From Phymatolithon calcareum (taxonomy: Eukaryota; Rhodophyta; Florideophyceae; Hapalidiales): a stretch of 64,000 nt of DNA. Both the position numbers and the translations under genes were made by a program. Position 1 is the first letter of the stretch; each line of letters starts with the position of its first letter. Below the pieces are notes generated by a model. The model was given only the letters and a program-made list of their open reading frames with translations. It was not told where the DNA came from and searched no databases. Shown piece after piece: positions 51,428 to 63,367 of the stretch. The DNA lies in assembly GCA_977006965.1 (NCBI GenBank), contig OZ345377.1, forward strand, positions 1,550,001 through 1,614,000, in the 5' to 3' direction.

Positions 51428-52660
51428 ACAGCATTTGTATTGTAAGTGAAATCACCTTGTTACACGATATAGGGATCCGGCCAAGGCGCGAGCGAGACGT
51501 AGATGGGTTCAGAATGCGGAACTGATCAACCCATTTCTTCATGATTTAGGCTCGCGTCATTCCATCGGCATCACCGCTCTCGACAATTTGCGTGAGAGAT
51601 CGGATTTGTTGATGCCTGCAGAGTGGGAGATGCTATCTTATCGCTTGTCCAGGACTTGAGCGATGATGCAGGAAAGCGGCAAGTGCCTGTGGCTTTACAA
51701 TTGCAGCAATGGTAATATGATATGATATACGTTGCGAGAGCGAACTTTTTGTTTCTATTTTCCCTCCAAAATAATGCCACTGATAAAATTAGAAAAAAAG
51801 TAATTGAGGATCTCCTTCAGCAAAACTTGTATACCCACTCCATTGTAATCATGAAAATGGCATACTTTTGCATGGTAAAGAGGTCCATAACAAATCGCTG
51901 ACGTTTTGCCGATATTTCGTTCGTCTCGTTTCGCTTTTTGGACAAAATAGCAAGTAATGAAAATTTTAAACTCGAATCATGAGTTTTGAGCGAAACAAAC
52001 TTCACATTTTCTGGGTTATGATGATAGCTGTGAGTATTATCTACTTATTAATATTAATTTAAAAATGCTTTGTACTGGGAAGTGGACCAACTCAGCTAAC
52101 AAAAAACGTAATTTCGCTACTTTTTGAAGAAATCACGACATTTAAACTGGAATATCACATGATTGGTAAATACTTTTGCGCAATTGCTTTCGTCTACATG
52201 AGAACCTCATTTAGAGCTTTTCTGACATACGATTCCTCCCTTTCATAGCTTCTTCTCTGAGAGAAGCACCACGTAAAATCGTGATTTGATGATTTCGTCA
52301 AAACCTGTCAACAATTTTCATCAAAGATAGTTTCGTTATTCTGTCCCAATCGTGCGCAAATTCTTGGTAAAAGATCTGATAAAGGTGTTATTTTACTTTC
52401 CTTTGTTATTCAAAAGAGAATATCTCAATATCCGATGTTGCAAAAAATGATGAGATATTAAAACCATTCCAATGGCACAAAATTTGAAAATTACTGAATC
52501 GTTTAGGCCGGGTCATGTAAAATAGGTTGTATCCTATTTTACATTGAGTTTAATCAAATTGATCAGGATGACATTCTTGCCTGAGGTTTTGCCAAAGAGG
52601 GCGCTGAAAGATTTAGATAAGCCCATGGACTACGCCTGAAACCGCGCACTCGACGCTATT
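51428..52660. other. divergent intergenic region of the second DDE pair
   Basis: About 1.2 kb, comparable to the first pair. Contains a perfect 12-bp-arm hairpin (atgtaaaatagg-ttgta-cctattttacat type, 52,514-52,542). The tttcgc words are rarer than in the first pair. Confidence 0.5.
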
Positions 52661-52921
52661 GTGCCTTTTAGGTGTCTTCTCTCCTTTTATTCCAAGGTTT
52701 TGACGCTCTTAGAAGTGGAGTTTCCAGATCGTGCGCAACCGAAACATCTTCTGTGCGGTTTATTTTTTCCAAATGTTTACGGAAGTGAGCATGTGCATCG
52801 AATGCTCACTGGACCGGATGAAAAAATCTTTCGAAAATGGTCCTGGGTGGTGATCAAGACTATCTCAAGGCTCCAAGTGGTACGTTTTTCGCGCTACAGT
52901 TTTGAGTTGGCGTGCCGCTAG
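52661..52921 (+). pseudogene. DDE transposase 5' fragment, second pair
   Basis: QPKHLLCGLFFPNVYGSEH and DEKIFRKWSWVVIK match KHLLWALLFLKVYASEH and EKTFRKWSWTF of the transposase at 47,508, and a gtacgt donor follows at the same codon position (after RLQ). The second exon with the catalytic Asp/Glu is absent; similarity ends near 52,940. Confidence 0.75.
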
Positions 52922-55229
52922 ATTCTACAGTGCCTTAGAGTGACTAGGATTCTCGAAAAAACGGGGGATCGTTCCTCGGCTGCTACTTTACCGTCGAGGG
53001 GACAGAGTGTCGTATCAGAGAGGGCAACCCGTTCAATCCGCGCTGGTAATCACACAAATTCGAAAGGTCAGGTCTCAGGCACGAGATCGGCTTCTCGATT
53101 GCTGAATGATCTATCAAATGAGTGATATTACCTACATCAAGACAATCATCGGAAAGCTCTCCGTCATAAATGTGCGACTCGGCCACGTTCCGCACGTTCA
53201 TAACATTGCTCTTGGAGATATTCACCACGACTCAGACAATCAGTGTCATGCGGCTCATGGTCAAGCTGTGCATCGCGAATAAACACAGTAGCCTCCCCAT
53301 TCGACCCCTTAACGTTCGCCGAATCCCCAACAAGCACTCCAATCACACATAGTTGGCGCATACGTCTCACGGGGCGAAATTTTGCAGCACATCACTGAAT
53401 AGGATTTGTGTTGTATCAAATGCAGATTGAAATTTTGAGAATTGTAGACCACCAATTTTATGAGCGAGACACTCTAATGGAAGTACAAGATCGCTTGTAA
53501 TAGGTTGCCAAAACGAGGCATTGGCCAAGAAGTGAAAGGCTGGGTCGTACTGCAGACGCTCGAACGAGAATAGAATGACGCACAGTGGAAAAAATCAAAT
53601 CTCGAAAATGTCACTCAACATGTAAATATTGGAGAAAGACAATGTCGACCTTTACGCCTGACGGCCCTGGAAACGTTTTTCTCAAGATATCGCTCCGTGC
53701 GAAGGGGAGTATGTCGCCATGTTCCATATTTCTTTGCAGCGGTACGACACGCATCCCCAAGAACTCTCAATTGTAGATCGATCCCTCAAACAATTACGAA
53801 CATAGCTAGACACCAGAATCTTTCAAAGACAGTCTATATTTGCGCCCCCACTTGGTTCTTTGGCTTTCAATTTTTTCTCAAATTTTATCAGTCCCCACGT
53901 CAGTTCTCTCATATGCTTCAGGGTAGTGTATCTGCACAGATAACACTTATACACTTCCAAACTGTTCAATGATAACTAAGAATTGTCCGGCAGAGCTGGG
54001 AGGATTTCTTGGGCATGGATAATGAAATATTTCCCAATGATCTTTTGTTACAAAAACTTTGGTTTAGAATTATTGACGTACGTGCACCATAATTGAAATT
54101 ATTGTTGACTGAATGTAGATGAGAATTCATCACCTGCAAATCGCAAACACTTTTTGGGTACCTTGGGAACTATGTGGGCCTTTTTTAATGCTCTTGGATT
54201 AAAAAACATATGCGATGACTACATTTCCCCATCGAGGCTCTTCAGGGGACAAGAGTAGTGTTCTTGTAGGCCATTGACGTTGCTGCATGTCTATTTGTTG
54301 TCGGTGACAGTGCGGAGAAGCTCTTCTTCAAGTCTTTTCTCTCTCCTTCTCTGCGTTCCTATAGTCCTTTTCCCTTTTCTTTTGCAGAGCTTTTTGCTCT
54401 GGATACGATATTTAGCTGAATATCTTCTTATTACGACCGTGATGAGTTGGTATAGCGCTATTGCATGCTTCTTGAAAATCTTCATTTCTTTCTGTAGACC
54501 AGATGGGTGCAGTTTCCTGCGGCAAAAAGTATTCATAGAGCTCTTTGGCTTTCCTGTCTTGACTGCTGTGAGAAGGAGACGAGAGGAGGGTTTTTGTACT
54601 CCACTGAATAGAACTGTATGCCCTCGGTTTTACTTTTGGCGCCGTATTATCTTAAGTTTATTCGTGTCGATCTGCGATTGATGACCTTCTCGCAATATTT
54701 GGGCATACATTGGAATCCGGAGAAGGTGGAGACAAGCTTTGGACCGTTTGTCGGAAAGGAAGAATGGGAGGAGGACAGATGGGCAGAGAAAGATCACGCC
54801 TTCTCTGCACATGTGGAAGTTACGTAGAGGAGCACATGGAAGAGTCGTATAAGGCAAAGTGCTCAGTGGAACTCGTTCTCTGGAGACTAGTGGAGATATA
54901 TCTTCTAAACGCTATAAGGTGGCTTGCCCGGTAGCATGATGTGCCATGGTGACAGAAATGGAGGGGTGCAAAATGCAAGAGCCGAGGACGACATTTATTA
55001 TGGAGCCGGAGAACAAGCTTTATGCAAAGAAGGATGCATCGTACATTTCTATTATAACTGGAAAGGACGCTGTGTCCTTGTATATATGGCCGATGAGTCA
55101 TTTTTACAATAACGGTGGACCTCCGTACGCATGAGAAATTGGTGTTGATACCTCCATACTTAATGTACATGGCGGACCGATGGTCAGTAGTTACATATCA
55201 CTTTTCTGACGTGATGATGTGTCCATTTT
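52922..55229. other. no gene over 2.3 kb
   Basis: A basic minus-strand stretch at 54,291-54,536 could be part of a LINE linker, but no RT motif supports it. Otherwise only short frames. Confidence 0.4.
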
Positions 55230-55620
55230 CATGCGATTCTTCTCGTTCGTCTTATGGAAAAATGGCGCTTTGGTCTCCACCAGATACGCAAGACCGTTCG
55301 AAATCTGCGCGTTCTCACTCGTGAGCTGCTTTACAAGAGCACTTAACCTGCACAGCCTCTTTATCAATGTTCTCCCGTTCCGCTTTGGCCCGGGAGGGCT
55401 CAGCGGCCTAACAGCCACGCTCGTTGCGGACAATTTCAAGACTGATGGCTTGACCCTTCTTCAGGACTTCTTGATACACCCGGGTTTGGCGGATTTGCGA
55501 TTGTTCAGCAATCGACGGCTGTACTTCTTCGCACCGAACAGAGCACCGGTGGTGCCGGAGACAGGAGGGTCAGGTTCTGCGGAGACTTATACACGCTTGA
55601 AATTCTCACGGGCCTCTTCG
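55230..55620 (-). pseudogene. bZIP transcription-factor relic, frameshifted
   Basis: On the minus strand, KKYSRRLLNNRKSAK (about 55,529-55,485) is a bZIP basic region with the Asn and the NRKSA core. A one-base shift then continues the expected Arg (TRVYQEVLKK). Further on, in the first frame, LCRLSALVKQLTSEN and AQISNGLAYL carry Leu/Ile at exact 7-residue spacing (four positions), i.e. the zipper (about 55,335-55,260). A TGA and a TAG interrupt the two frames between basic region and zipper. It could be a pseudogene or a gene with unrecognised introns. Confidence 0.6.
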
Positions 55621-56576
55621 GCAAGTCTAGCGAAGTCCGAAATTGCTGCATAGTCGATGAGCCTATTGATACCATGCTCACAGAACTATACGTCGAGAAA
55701 GTCGGATCAATCGGCGATGTCATGAGCCTTGCTCATCTCCCTCCTGGCTGTCATCTTTTGTCCTGGATTGATATGCTTTTGCAGTGTTTTTGATCAAATC
55801 TGTAGAGGAGTTTCTATCAGCGGGAAGAAGCTAGAATGAGTTAAGTTCAATGAACGGAAAAACTACCCTGATACTCACAGTGAGGTCTTGCTTCTTTAAA
55901 AATACATCCTCGATAAAGATGGTCAAGTTTTCGCAGGAAAATGGCACGGCTGCTATGACTAGATGGCCGAAACGAGAGGCGTAACGGCGGCGCTTGCGAG
56001 CGGCTCGAAGAGTTTCAAAACCATAAGAGAATCAACAGGAAGGGAGTCACCGCCGTCTTGTTCTCTTTGAAAACGTTTTCTGCACTTAAAAAAACTCGTT
56101 CCAGCTCTGCAGTAGAACCTAGAACAAAGGCGCAGATATCATATGTCGGAGTCATTTCCTCGCTTTTGCTCTTCTTCTGTGCTAAGTCTTGGACGGCTTA
56201 GATATTCGAAAAGAAATAGATAGATAAAAAACTGGGCGTAGACATAGAACTGCGAAACTTGAGACTGCAGGAAGCGAACGGAAAAGCGCGCCTCAAAAGC
56301 GTTGCCGCAGCGATGCACCGTATTGGTCAGAATCTGCATCGAGGCTAAGCAAGGAGCATGCTCCTTGGCGTCATAGTGCGCCGATGCAGCGCTGCCGCGA
56401 CGGTGCCGATTTTCCGATATATAGCCAAGTCCAATCGCCCACGCGCAAGATTCACCAGATCGCACGTTCGCCACCGAGAAAACAGGTGCTACTTCTCCAC
56501 AAACCGTTGCAATGCCTCCTAAAACAATCGCAAAATGGCAAAAGGGGGATCCTGTAGTTGAAAAAGAGAAGCAAGG
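55621..56576. other. no gene seen
   Basis: The 5' part of the bZIP relic may extend to about 55,720. A 111-codon minus frame at 56,139-56,474 starts at GTG and shows no feature. Confidence 0.4.
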
Positions 56577-57047
56577 TCATTCAACAGAGACTACGCGGTA
56601 AGCTCTCATGGCTCGCATGAACAACAGGATCACTCTTGTGCCAGTTTGCGATTGTTTTGGGAGGCTTTGCGAGGGTTCGTGGAGAAGTAGAACCCTGTTT
56701 TCTCGAAAAGCGAACGGGCAATCTAGTGACTCTCCCGCGTGAACGATTGGACTTTCGTGCTCCCCGGTCATTCTCGGGGTCGATATTCCCTTGTCCGCAG
56801 AAATTTGAGATATGAGAAATACCCTTGTTCCTTCTGTTGACAATCCTCTCTTGGTGCATTCATCCATGCGCCATTTCTTGATACTTCTGGGCAGATGAAT
56901 ATCTGCTTTCGAAGTAGAAGCTGCAAAAAATCGGAGCTGGGTCTGATCGCGCGAGCGCTTCGTAAGAAAGTCTGTTTGAGAGATCTTCTTCCTTTCCTCC
57001 GTTTGCTCCTCTGTTCGAATACCTAAAGCCCTCGTTCCTGTACTCAT
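56577..57047 (-). CDS. hypothetical protein, 156 residues
   Basis: Open from an ATG at 57,047. Charged N-terminal half (EEQTEERKK, KRSRDQTQ), no membrane segment, no recognised domain and no paralog in the window. Might be a real small gene or a chance frame. Confidence 0.3.
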   Translation of the reverse strand: MSTGTRALGIRTEEQTEERKKISQTDFLTKRSRDQTQLRFFAASTSKADIHLPRSIKKWRMDECTKRGLSTEGTRVFLISQISADKGISTPRMTGEHESPIVHAGESLDCPFAFRENRVLLLHEPSQSLPKQSQTGTRVILLFMRAMRAYRVVSVE

Positions 57048-57473
57048 TGTAACCTATACCTTGAAAGTGGAATCGATATTCTCTTCTGGTTATATTAAAT
57101 CATTATATAGCGAGCTCCTTTTCTGTGTGGTAGAAAGTATTGTACCATCCGAAGAACTTCCGCAGAGATGAAAACCATTTCGACTCAAACTGCGAGCGAC
57201 GAATAAGGACTTTAGAATATATTCCCGACAGAAGTAACCGAGCAGTTGGCACGTTCGATTAAGAAATCGTCCGTCTTTCACTGCTTCGAGTGAATTTTCT
57301 CCAGAACCTGAGCCGAGGCAGCCTCCAATAGAAACGGATTCAGGATACAGCCTCATTTCGGGTTATCGCTTATAGTAAACTCGCAAACCTTGAATAATTT
57401 TCGCTCTGAATAGCTCTCAAGAACCTGCATCGCATTTGGATAGTGCACAGCACCCCAATTTTTGAAAATTGTT

Positions 57474-57915
57474 TTAGCGCATACTTGGAAAAATCAACCC
57501 TTCCTTCGATAAGAGCTCCGTAAAGAGTGGGAGGCCACAGCTCTGCCTCACTTTTTTCAAATTTCCCAGCTTCTTGGATAGCAATTTTCCCGTCTTGGGT
57601 CTCGCCACTATCTCGAGCACAGAAGAGTGAGACGGATTTTCCTCAGAGGATAAATTCACAGGCTGGAAAGAGAAAGGACTCCGGAGTTTAAGACCCATGT
57701 GTCGCATGTTCGAACTCATTGAGTGGGTCAGACTTGAACCAGTATCCCGATTTCTTCTCTGCAATGCGATCCAGTAAGTCCCATTGCTTTTCCCGGAATT
57801 TAGGTGGAAGAGGTTTTCCTTCGCATAATCCGGAGCTCCCAAATAGTTCAGAATGTACATTTCTCTGGATAAGCTTTGTAGACACGCAATGTTGCACGAG
57901 CGTAAGGAGGGACAC
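57474..57915 (-). CDS. possible spliced or broken gene, unknown
   Basis: Two overlapping minus-strand frames have coding-like composition: KPLPPKFREKQWDLLDRIAEK with GYWFKSDPLNEFEHATHG (57,820-57,690) and, in another frame, SPFSFQPVN and LLSKKLGNLKKVRQSCGLPL (57,680-57,474). They may be joined by a short intron or a shift near 57,690. No family. Confidence 0.25.
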
Positions 57916-58059
57916 TTACACTCTCAGGGAGAACATACCAACCAATTGGGATTGTTAGAGTAGTGTCTGTTAGTGCTCCCCCTCTTTGTACAGGGTGTGC
58001 ATTTCTCGCCCCTGCTCTATTTAAGCGGCGATCCTAAATCGCACCTTAGACTGGAGCAT

Positions 58060-58216
58060 CTCATCATCGCATCACAGAGATAATCACCCATTTCAAGATA
58101 AACCTTACCTTCTCTTTTCACTCACAGTGATTACAGAAATTTCTGTAATCACTGGGAGTGATAAGATAAAGAATGGGTTTATCTTGAAAAGGGGTGATCT
58201 CTCTCCGATGAGATGA
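58060..58216. repeat. fold-back inverted repeat with about 75-bp arms
   Basis: The sequences on either side of gaaatttc (58,137-58,144) are reverse complements over about 75 bp (agagataatcaccc...cagtgattacagaaat against ttctgtaatcactg...ggggtgatctct), with scattered mismatches. Confidence 0.8.
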
Positions 58217-58499
58217 CCGACTTGCTCAGATCGAACCTCAATTCCGTTGATGAAACCACAGTTCTCATGGGTGGTATGGGTGCAAACTGAGTATGTATTT
58301 TTTCCATCTCAGTTTCGCGGAACAGGCAGCACTGCGACCGAAGATCTGAGAGAACGTTAACTCCCGTCTTAGAACCGATTGCTAGACACTCCTTGACAAA
58401 ACTCAAGGCCCCCTCTTCCGTGTCCAATGTGCAGTACGCTTTAACGGCCATTAGTGCTACGTACGTGCGAAGTACAGAGGGACTGAGATGACAGAGCAA
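58179..58499 (-). CDS. possible exon, unknown protein
   Basis: A 106-codon frame with helical, coding-like composition (YVALMAVKAYCTLDTEEGAL, FVKECLAIGSKTG). The only in-frame ATG is at about 58,451. Its 3' end runs into the fold-back at 58,060-58,216. No family. Confidence 0.25.
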   Translation of the reverse strand: MLCHLSPSVLRTYVALMAVKAYCTLDTEEGALSFVKECLAIGSKTGVNVLSDLRSQCCLFRETEMEKIHTQFAPIPPMRTVVSSTELRFDLSKSVISSERDHPFSR

Positions 58500-58730
58500 A
58501 CCTCAAATCCCATCAGAAAACTCGCCAAATCACGATCCGTTTGCTCTCACACATACGCAGGTTAAGTACGCATACATGAACATACTTTCTACAGCTGCTG
58601 TGCGCGCAAATGTGTTCATCCGAGCGCGAAAATTCCGACGAATGGAAAAACCTTGCAGGGTTCTTCAAGGGGTCGGAAAATATTACATGCTGCAAATAAT
58701 CATTACATTGTCTCAGCGGAGTAATGATTA

Positions 58731-60440
58731 TTTTCATTCATTTTCATTCATTTTCATTCATTTTCATTCATTTTCATTCATTTTCATTCATTTTCATTCA
58801 TTTTCATTCATTTTCATTCATTTTCATTCATTTTCATTCATTTTCATTCATTTTCATTCATTTTCATTCATTTTCATTCATTTTCATTCATTTTCATTCA
58901 TTTTCATTCATTTTCATTCATTTTCATTCATTTTCATTCATTTTCATTCATTTTCATTCATTTTCATTCATTTTCATTCATTTTCATTCATTTTCATTCA
59001 TTTTCATTCATTTTCATTCATTTTCATTCATTTTCATTCATTTTCATTCATTTTCATTCATTTTCATTCATTTTCATTCATTTTCATTCATTTTCATTCA
59101 TTTTCATTCATTTTCATTCATTTTCATTCATTTTCATTCATTTTCATTCATTTTCATTCATTTTCATTCATTTTCATTCATTTTCATTCATTTTCATTCA
59201 TTTTCATTCATTTTCATTCATTTTCATTCATTTTCATTCATTTTCATTCATTTTCATTCATTTTCATTCATTTTCATTCATTTTCATTCATTTTCATTCA
59301 TTTTCATTCATTTTCATTCATTTTCATTCATTTTCATTCATTTTCATTCATTTTCATTCATTTTCATTCATTTTCATTCATTTTCATTCATTTTCATTCA
59401 TTTTCATTCATTTTCATTCATTTTCATTCATTTTCATTCATTTTCATTCATTTTCATTCATTTTCATTCATTTTCATTCATTTTCATTCATTTTCATTCA
59501 TTTTCATTCATTTTCATTCATTTTCATTCATTTTCATTCATTTTCATTCATTTTCATTCATTTTCATTCATTTTCATTCATTTTCATTCATTTTCATTCA
59601 TTTTCATTCATTTTCATTCATTTTCATTCATTTTCATTCATTTTCATTCATTTTCATTCATTTTCATTCATTTTCATTCATTTTCATTCATTTTCATTCA
59701 TTTTCATTCATTTTCATTCATTTTCATTCATTTTCATTCATTTTCATTCATTTTCATTCATTTTCATTCATTTTCATTCATTTTCATTCATTTTCATTCA
59801 TTTTCATTCATTTTCATTCATTTTCATTCATTTTCATTCATTTTCATTCATTTTCATTCATTTTCATTCATTTTCATTCATTTTCATTCATTTTCATTCA
59901 TTTTCATTCATTTTCATTCATTTTCATTCATTTTCATTCATTTTCATTCATTTTCATTCATTTTCATTCATTTTCATTCATTTTCATTCATTTTCATTCA
60001 TTTTCATTCATTTTCATTCATTTTCATTCATTTTCATTCATTTTCATTCATTTTCATTCATTTTCATTCATTTTCATTCATTTTCATTCATTTTCATTCA
60101 TTTTCATTCATTTTCATTCATTTTCATTCATTTTCATTCATTTTCATTCATTTTCATTCATTTTCATTCATTTTCATTCATTTTCATTCATTTTCATTCA
60201 TTTTCATTCATTTTCATTCATTTGCATTCATTTTCATTCATTTTCATTCATTTGCATTCATTTTCATTCATTTGCATTCATTTGCATTCATTTTCATTCA
60301 TTTGCATTCATTTTCATTCATTTGCATTCATTTGCATTCATTTGCATTCATTTGCATTCATTTGCATTCATTTGCATTCATTTGCATTCATTTGCATTCA
60401 TTTTCATTCATTTGCATTCATTTGCATTCATTTTCATTCC
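58731..60440. repeat. 10-bp satellite (TTTTCATTCA)n, 171 units
   Basis: 149 consecutive perfect units (58,731-60,220) followed by 22 units (60,221-60,440) in which the fourth base is often G (TTTGCATTCA). Because 10 is not divisible by 3 and no frame contains a stop, all plus-strand frames stay open and spell FHSFSFIFIH repeats; these are not genes. The minus strand reads (TGAATGAAAA)n. Confidence 0.95.
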
Positions 60441-61407
60441 CTTCCAATGACACAACTGAATTCTGCAGAGCCGAGATGCGTCCAGGTGGATACTCTGAAG
60501 ACTACTTGATTTCTCATGCTTATATCCCTTTCACCCCGTAGCAGAGCACGGATGTTGTTAGACTCTTTTTTAGATTATACTCGCCTTAGGGTGGCCGATG
60601 GATGGCGCAGATACCACAGGGTTTTAAAACTTTTGATGAATTGCCGAGGGGGGAAGGAGGACCCCTCGGTATCGTGATAGTAATGCAGGCCGTTGGAAGC
60701 AATCGCCAAGAGTCTGACAATTAAGGTACACAGCTCCACGAGCATCGCCAGCTAAGTCATAAACTTTAGCACTCAGCTTCGTCCGACGATTGAAATGGTT
60801 GAGGTGGTTGAGATGGTTGAGATGGTTAGGTTGGTTGTGCGATGTTCCTTGGTTTATTGAGTTGGGGCATCAGATCCGGGTCTTATATAGGCCTCGGATT
60901 GAGGTATGACACGACTTCTGATGCTCATTGCACTACAACCTGTGATTGAATCAATCAACTACAAGATTGAATTGTCGACTGTGATTGATTCAATCAACAA
61001 AATGATTGATCACCCAGCAGTGTCAATACCGAACAACAAAATGATTAAATTACTCACAATGACAAGAGCAATCAAGAAATTGATTGAACTGCAACATTGT
61101 CAGAAAAGATAAAAACATGGTTTGATTCTATCATAACATATGACAAACGGTTACAGATTGATGACTTAGGATAATGTGTACTGCGACAAGAGCTCCAAGC
61201 AGTCACATTTCCAACATTCAAAAGATGAATCGTCTCCGACGCTCGTCTTGAAAATCTTTCCAAGAACGAAAGCATGTGATTTCCACATTTTGTGATCAAT
61301 TCATTACGATTCAGCACATACCTTGAATACATATTCGTCAACATTGTCCATAAAAAGGAGAAACAAGGAAACCGGCGAGAGTCTCCCATAAGCACAGTGC
61401 GTTGACG
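60441..61407. other. no gene; minisatellite and gattgaatcaatc-rich stretch
   Basis: A 9-10-bp minisatellite atggttgag/gtggttgag (60,794-60,837), then a stretch rich in gattga/tcaatc palindromic words (60,940-61,090). Confidence 0.55.
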
Positions 61408-61701
61408 CTAGTACATATTCAGTGATGGCGTACGAGAGCGTCCCGCAAGCTCTCCTGGCTCTCCAGTCTTGCCTGGTTCATCTGAAATATGAAAGTCGGC
61501 CCAGATGTTTAGATTACCGTCCTCTTCGAATACGAATGGAGATGGGAAATCCAATACTAAGGAAAGACCGAAACATTCAGTCTGGAATACGAACCTAATG
61601 AAGACCGCTCCGCCGACGGGCATGAGATCACATCTCACTGTGACGCATACTCCGATTCTCGTATGGCGGAAGACAAGCTTAATGATCCGCACCTCGCTCA
61701 T
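61408..61701 (-). CDS. hypothetical protein, 97 residues
   Basis: ATG at 61,701. Beta-rich composition (IGVCVTVRC, FIRFVFQTECFGLSLVLDFP). It vaguely recalls the compact domain of the DDE-element partner protein, but the similarity is too weak to claim. A 63-codon plus-strand frame overlaps its 5' end. Confidence 0.2.
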   Translation of the reverse strand: MSEVRIIKLVFRHTRIGVCVTVRCDLMPVGGAVFIRFVFQTECFGLSLVLDFPSPFVFEEDGNLNIWADFHISDEPGKTGEPGELAGRSRTPSLNMY

Positions 61702-62239
61702 AACAATGATATCGATGAGAATATCTCACTATTGCCAGATGCCCGTGAAGACCAGCTCCGAGCTATTCTCTCCACACATAATCAGGATATCTCCATGTCT
61801 CTTGATGATCTCCGTCCATCCAGTGCTCTTACTGCGCATTATTTTCCCTCATAATTAAGATCTCAATTTATCACAAGAATCTTCGCGTTGCCCGAGCCTA
61901 TAAACAAGAGGAGATTGAACTTATTGTTGAAGTAGTTATGAGCACACCTTCCGTCGCGAATGATGAAGCAAGGATGAAGATGCAACGAAAGGATGGCACT
62001 ATATGTTTTCATGCGCGTCTAATCTCCAACCTAGTCCAATAAGGCCGTCTATGCGTACATTCTTCGATCATGACTAAGAACACGATAATTTCGTATCTTC
62101 AAGGGAACGATATCCGTTCCTTGTCAAGGTTCGAAGTCAACTTATAGAAAGACACGGAAAATAATCTTTTTTCGGCTTCGTCAAGGTCTCCGAGAAGCGC
62201 ATTGCCGGCGAATTAGAGGCGACTAAAAGCGCAGTTTGA

Positions 62240-62690
62240 TGGCTTGTTCTGTAACATGACTCACTACGTGCTACTGCTTGATGATCAAGGAAAACGTAAA
62301 TCGTTTGACACTGCTAGCTCTCACTCCGACGGTCCAAGTTGTTTGCTTATAAGCTTGAAAATTGCCGTCAACTGAGATACCAACCTGAAGTTGGTGTTGC
62401 TTTGTGATGAGTCTCTCGTCGGTTGCAATAACCACAAGCTTAACTTGGATGTTTGATAAACATATCGATCTTTTCAGGCAATCTTATACTTCTATGAAAC
62501 AAGGAAGACTGCAAGGATGCTCAAGAATGCGGCTATTCTCCACAAAATGACCAAATTCAAGCCGCTAATGCAGAACATGATGCGTTTGTCAGATAAACCA
62601 GTCATTCAGCAGGGTTTCGTGCTTATCCGAGACTATCTCTTGCAGGTCAGTTGGTTTCCTCATGGAGACTTGATAATCGAAGTTTTTATA
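62240..62690 (+). pseudogene. hAT-like transposase relic
   Basis: Broken frames give MTHYVLLLDDQGK, CNNHKLNLDV (like the C-x-x-H-x-L-N-L stretch of hAT transposases) and then FYETRKTARMLKNAAI, KFKPLMQN and a region where hAT enzymes have TRWSS, here changed. Four or more stops or shifts. No ends or 8-bp target duplication found. Confidence 0.4.
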
Positions 62691-63367
62691 CGATTCGAGG
62701 TCAAGTGCGTCAAGTACAAAAAATGTTGGGGGTTTCTATGTCTTCAACAAGACGCTTCAATCTCGGGGATATTCTCTAGCGGCTTGACGGTCTGATTTGC
62801 ATCTGCTCAATGAGGCTGTCACAGAGGGGAAGAGAAACCCTGAGTCCTCTTTTTACCAGTGCAAGTTTGGCACTAGGTATATTTCGACTATTGCCAACAT
62901 TGTGACAAATCTGATGCAACTCGTTATGCTCTTGTCTGTCTAATGAACCAAATTAGTGTCCATTTGAGGGAATATTTCACTTAATTGAGGGGTGCTTTTC
63001 CCTCAATTGAGGGAACAACATTCATATAATATTTTGCACATGAAAGCGACTCGCTATCGACCACATCAAGAGCGCGAAGCTCATAGATACAGTCCCCGAA
63101 ATTGGATTACAGACATGTGCACAGGATAAAAGATAGACCTGCACGACGCCCCTCTTTAAAAATTAATTTTATGGGATCAAATCACACACAATTCAAAACT
63201 AAATGACGAAATTGAAGAGCTCTATGCTGGCTTCTTTGTCTTCATGTACGTAAAGTAATATTATGGACAGTTTTTTCGCGCGAGACTCAATTAAGGACAG
63301 TGATCAAAAAGATCACTTCAAGTTTAAAGAGAAAGATCCCAGTTCGTCAAACAGCACCCTTAACGCT
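62691..63367. other. no gene seen
   Basis: Contains gagggaa-type direct repeats (62,965-63,012, ttgagggaat and ttgagggaac around ttaattgaggggt). No frame supported. Confidence 0.4.

Noticed and set aside
58731-60440. CRISPR-like array
   Set aside because: Perfect head-to-tail decamers with no spacers, in a eukaryotic setting without cas genes.
58576-60541. Two long plus-strand open frames (over 600 codons) with FHSFSFIFIH repeats
   Set aside because: They are the translation of a 10-bp satellite that contains no stop in any frame; no start context, domain or non-repetitive coding part supports a gene.
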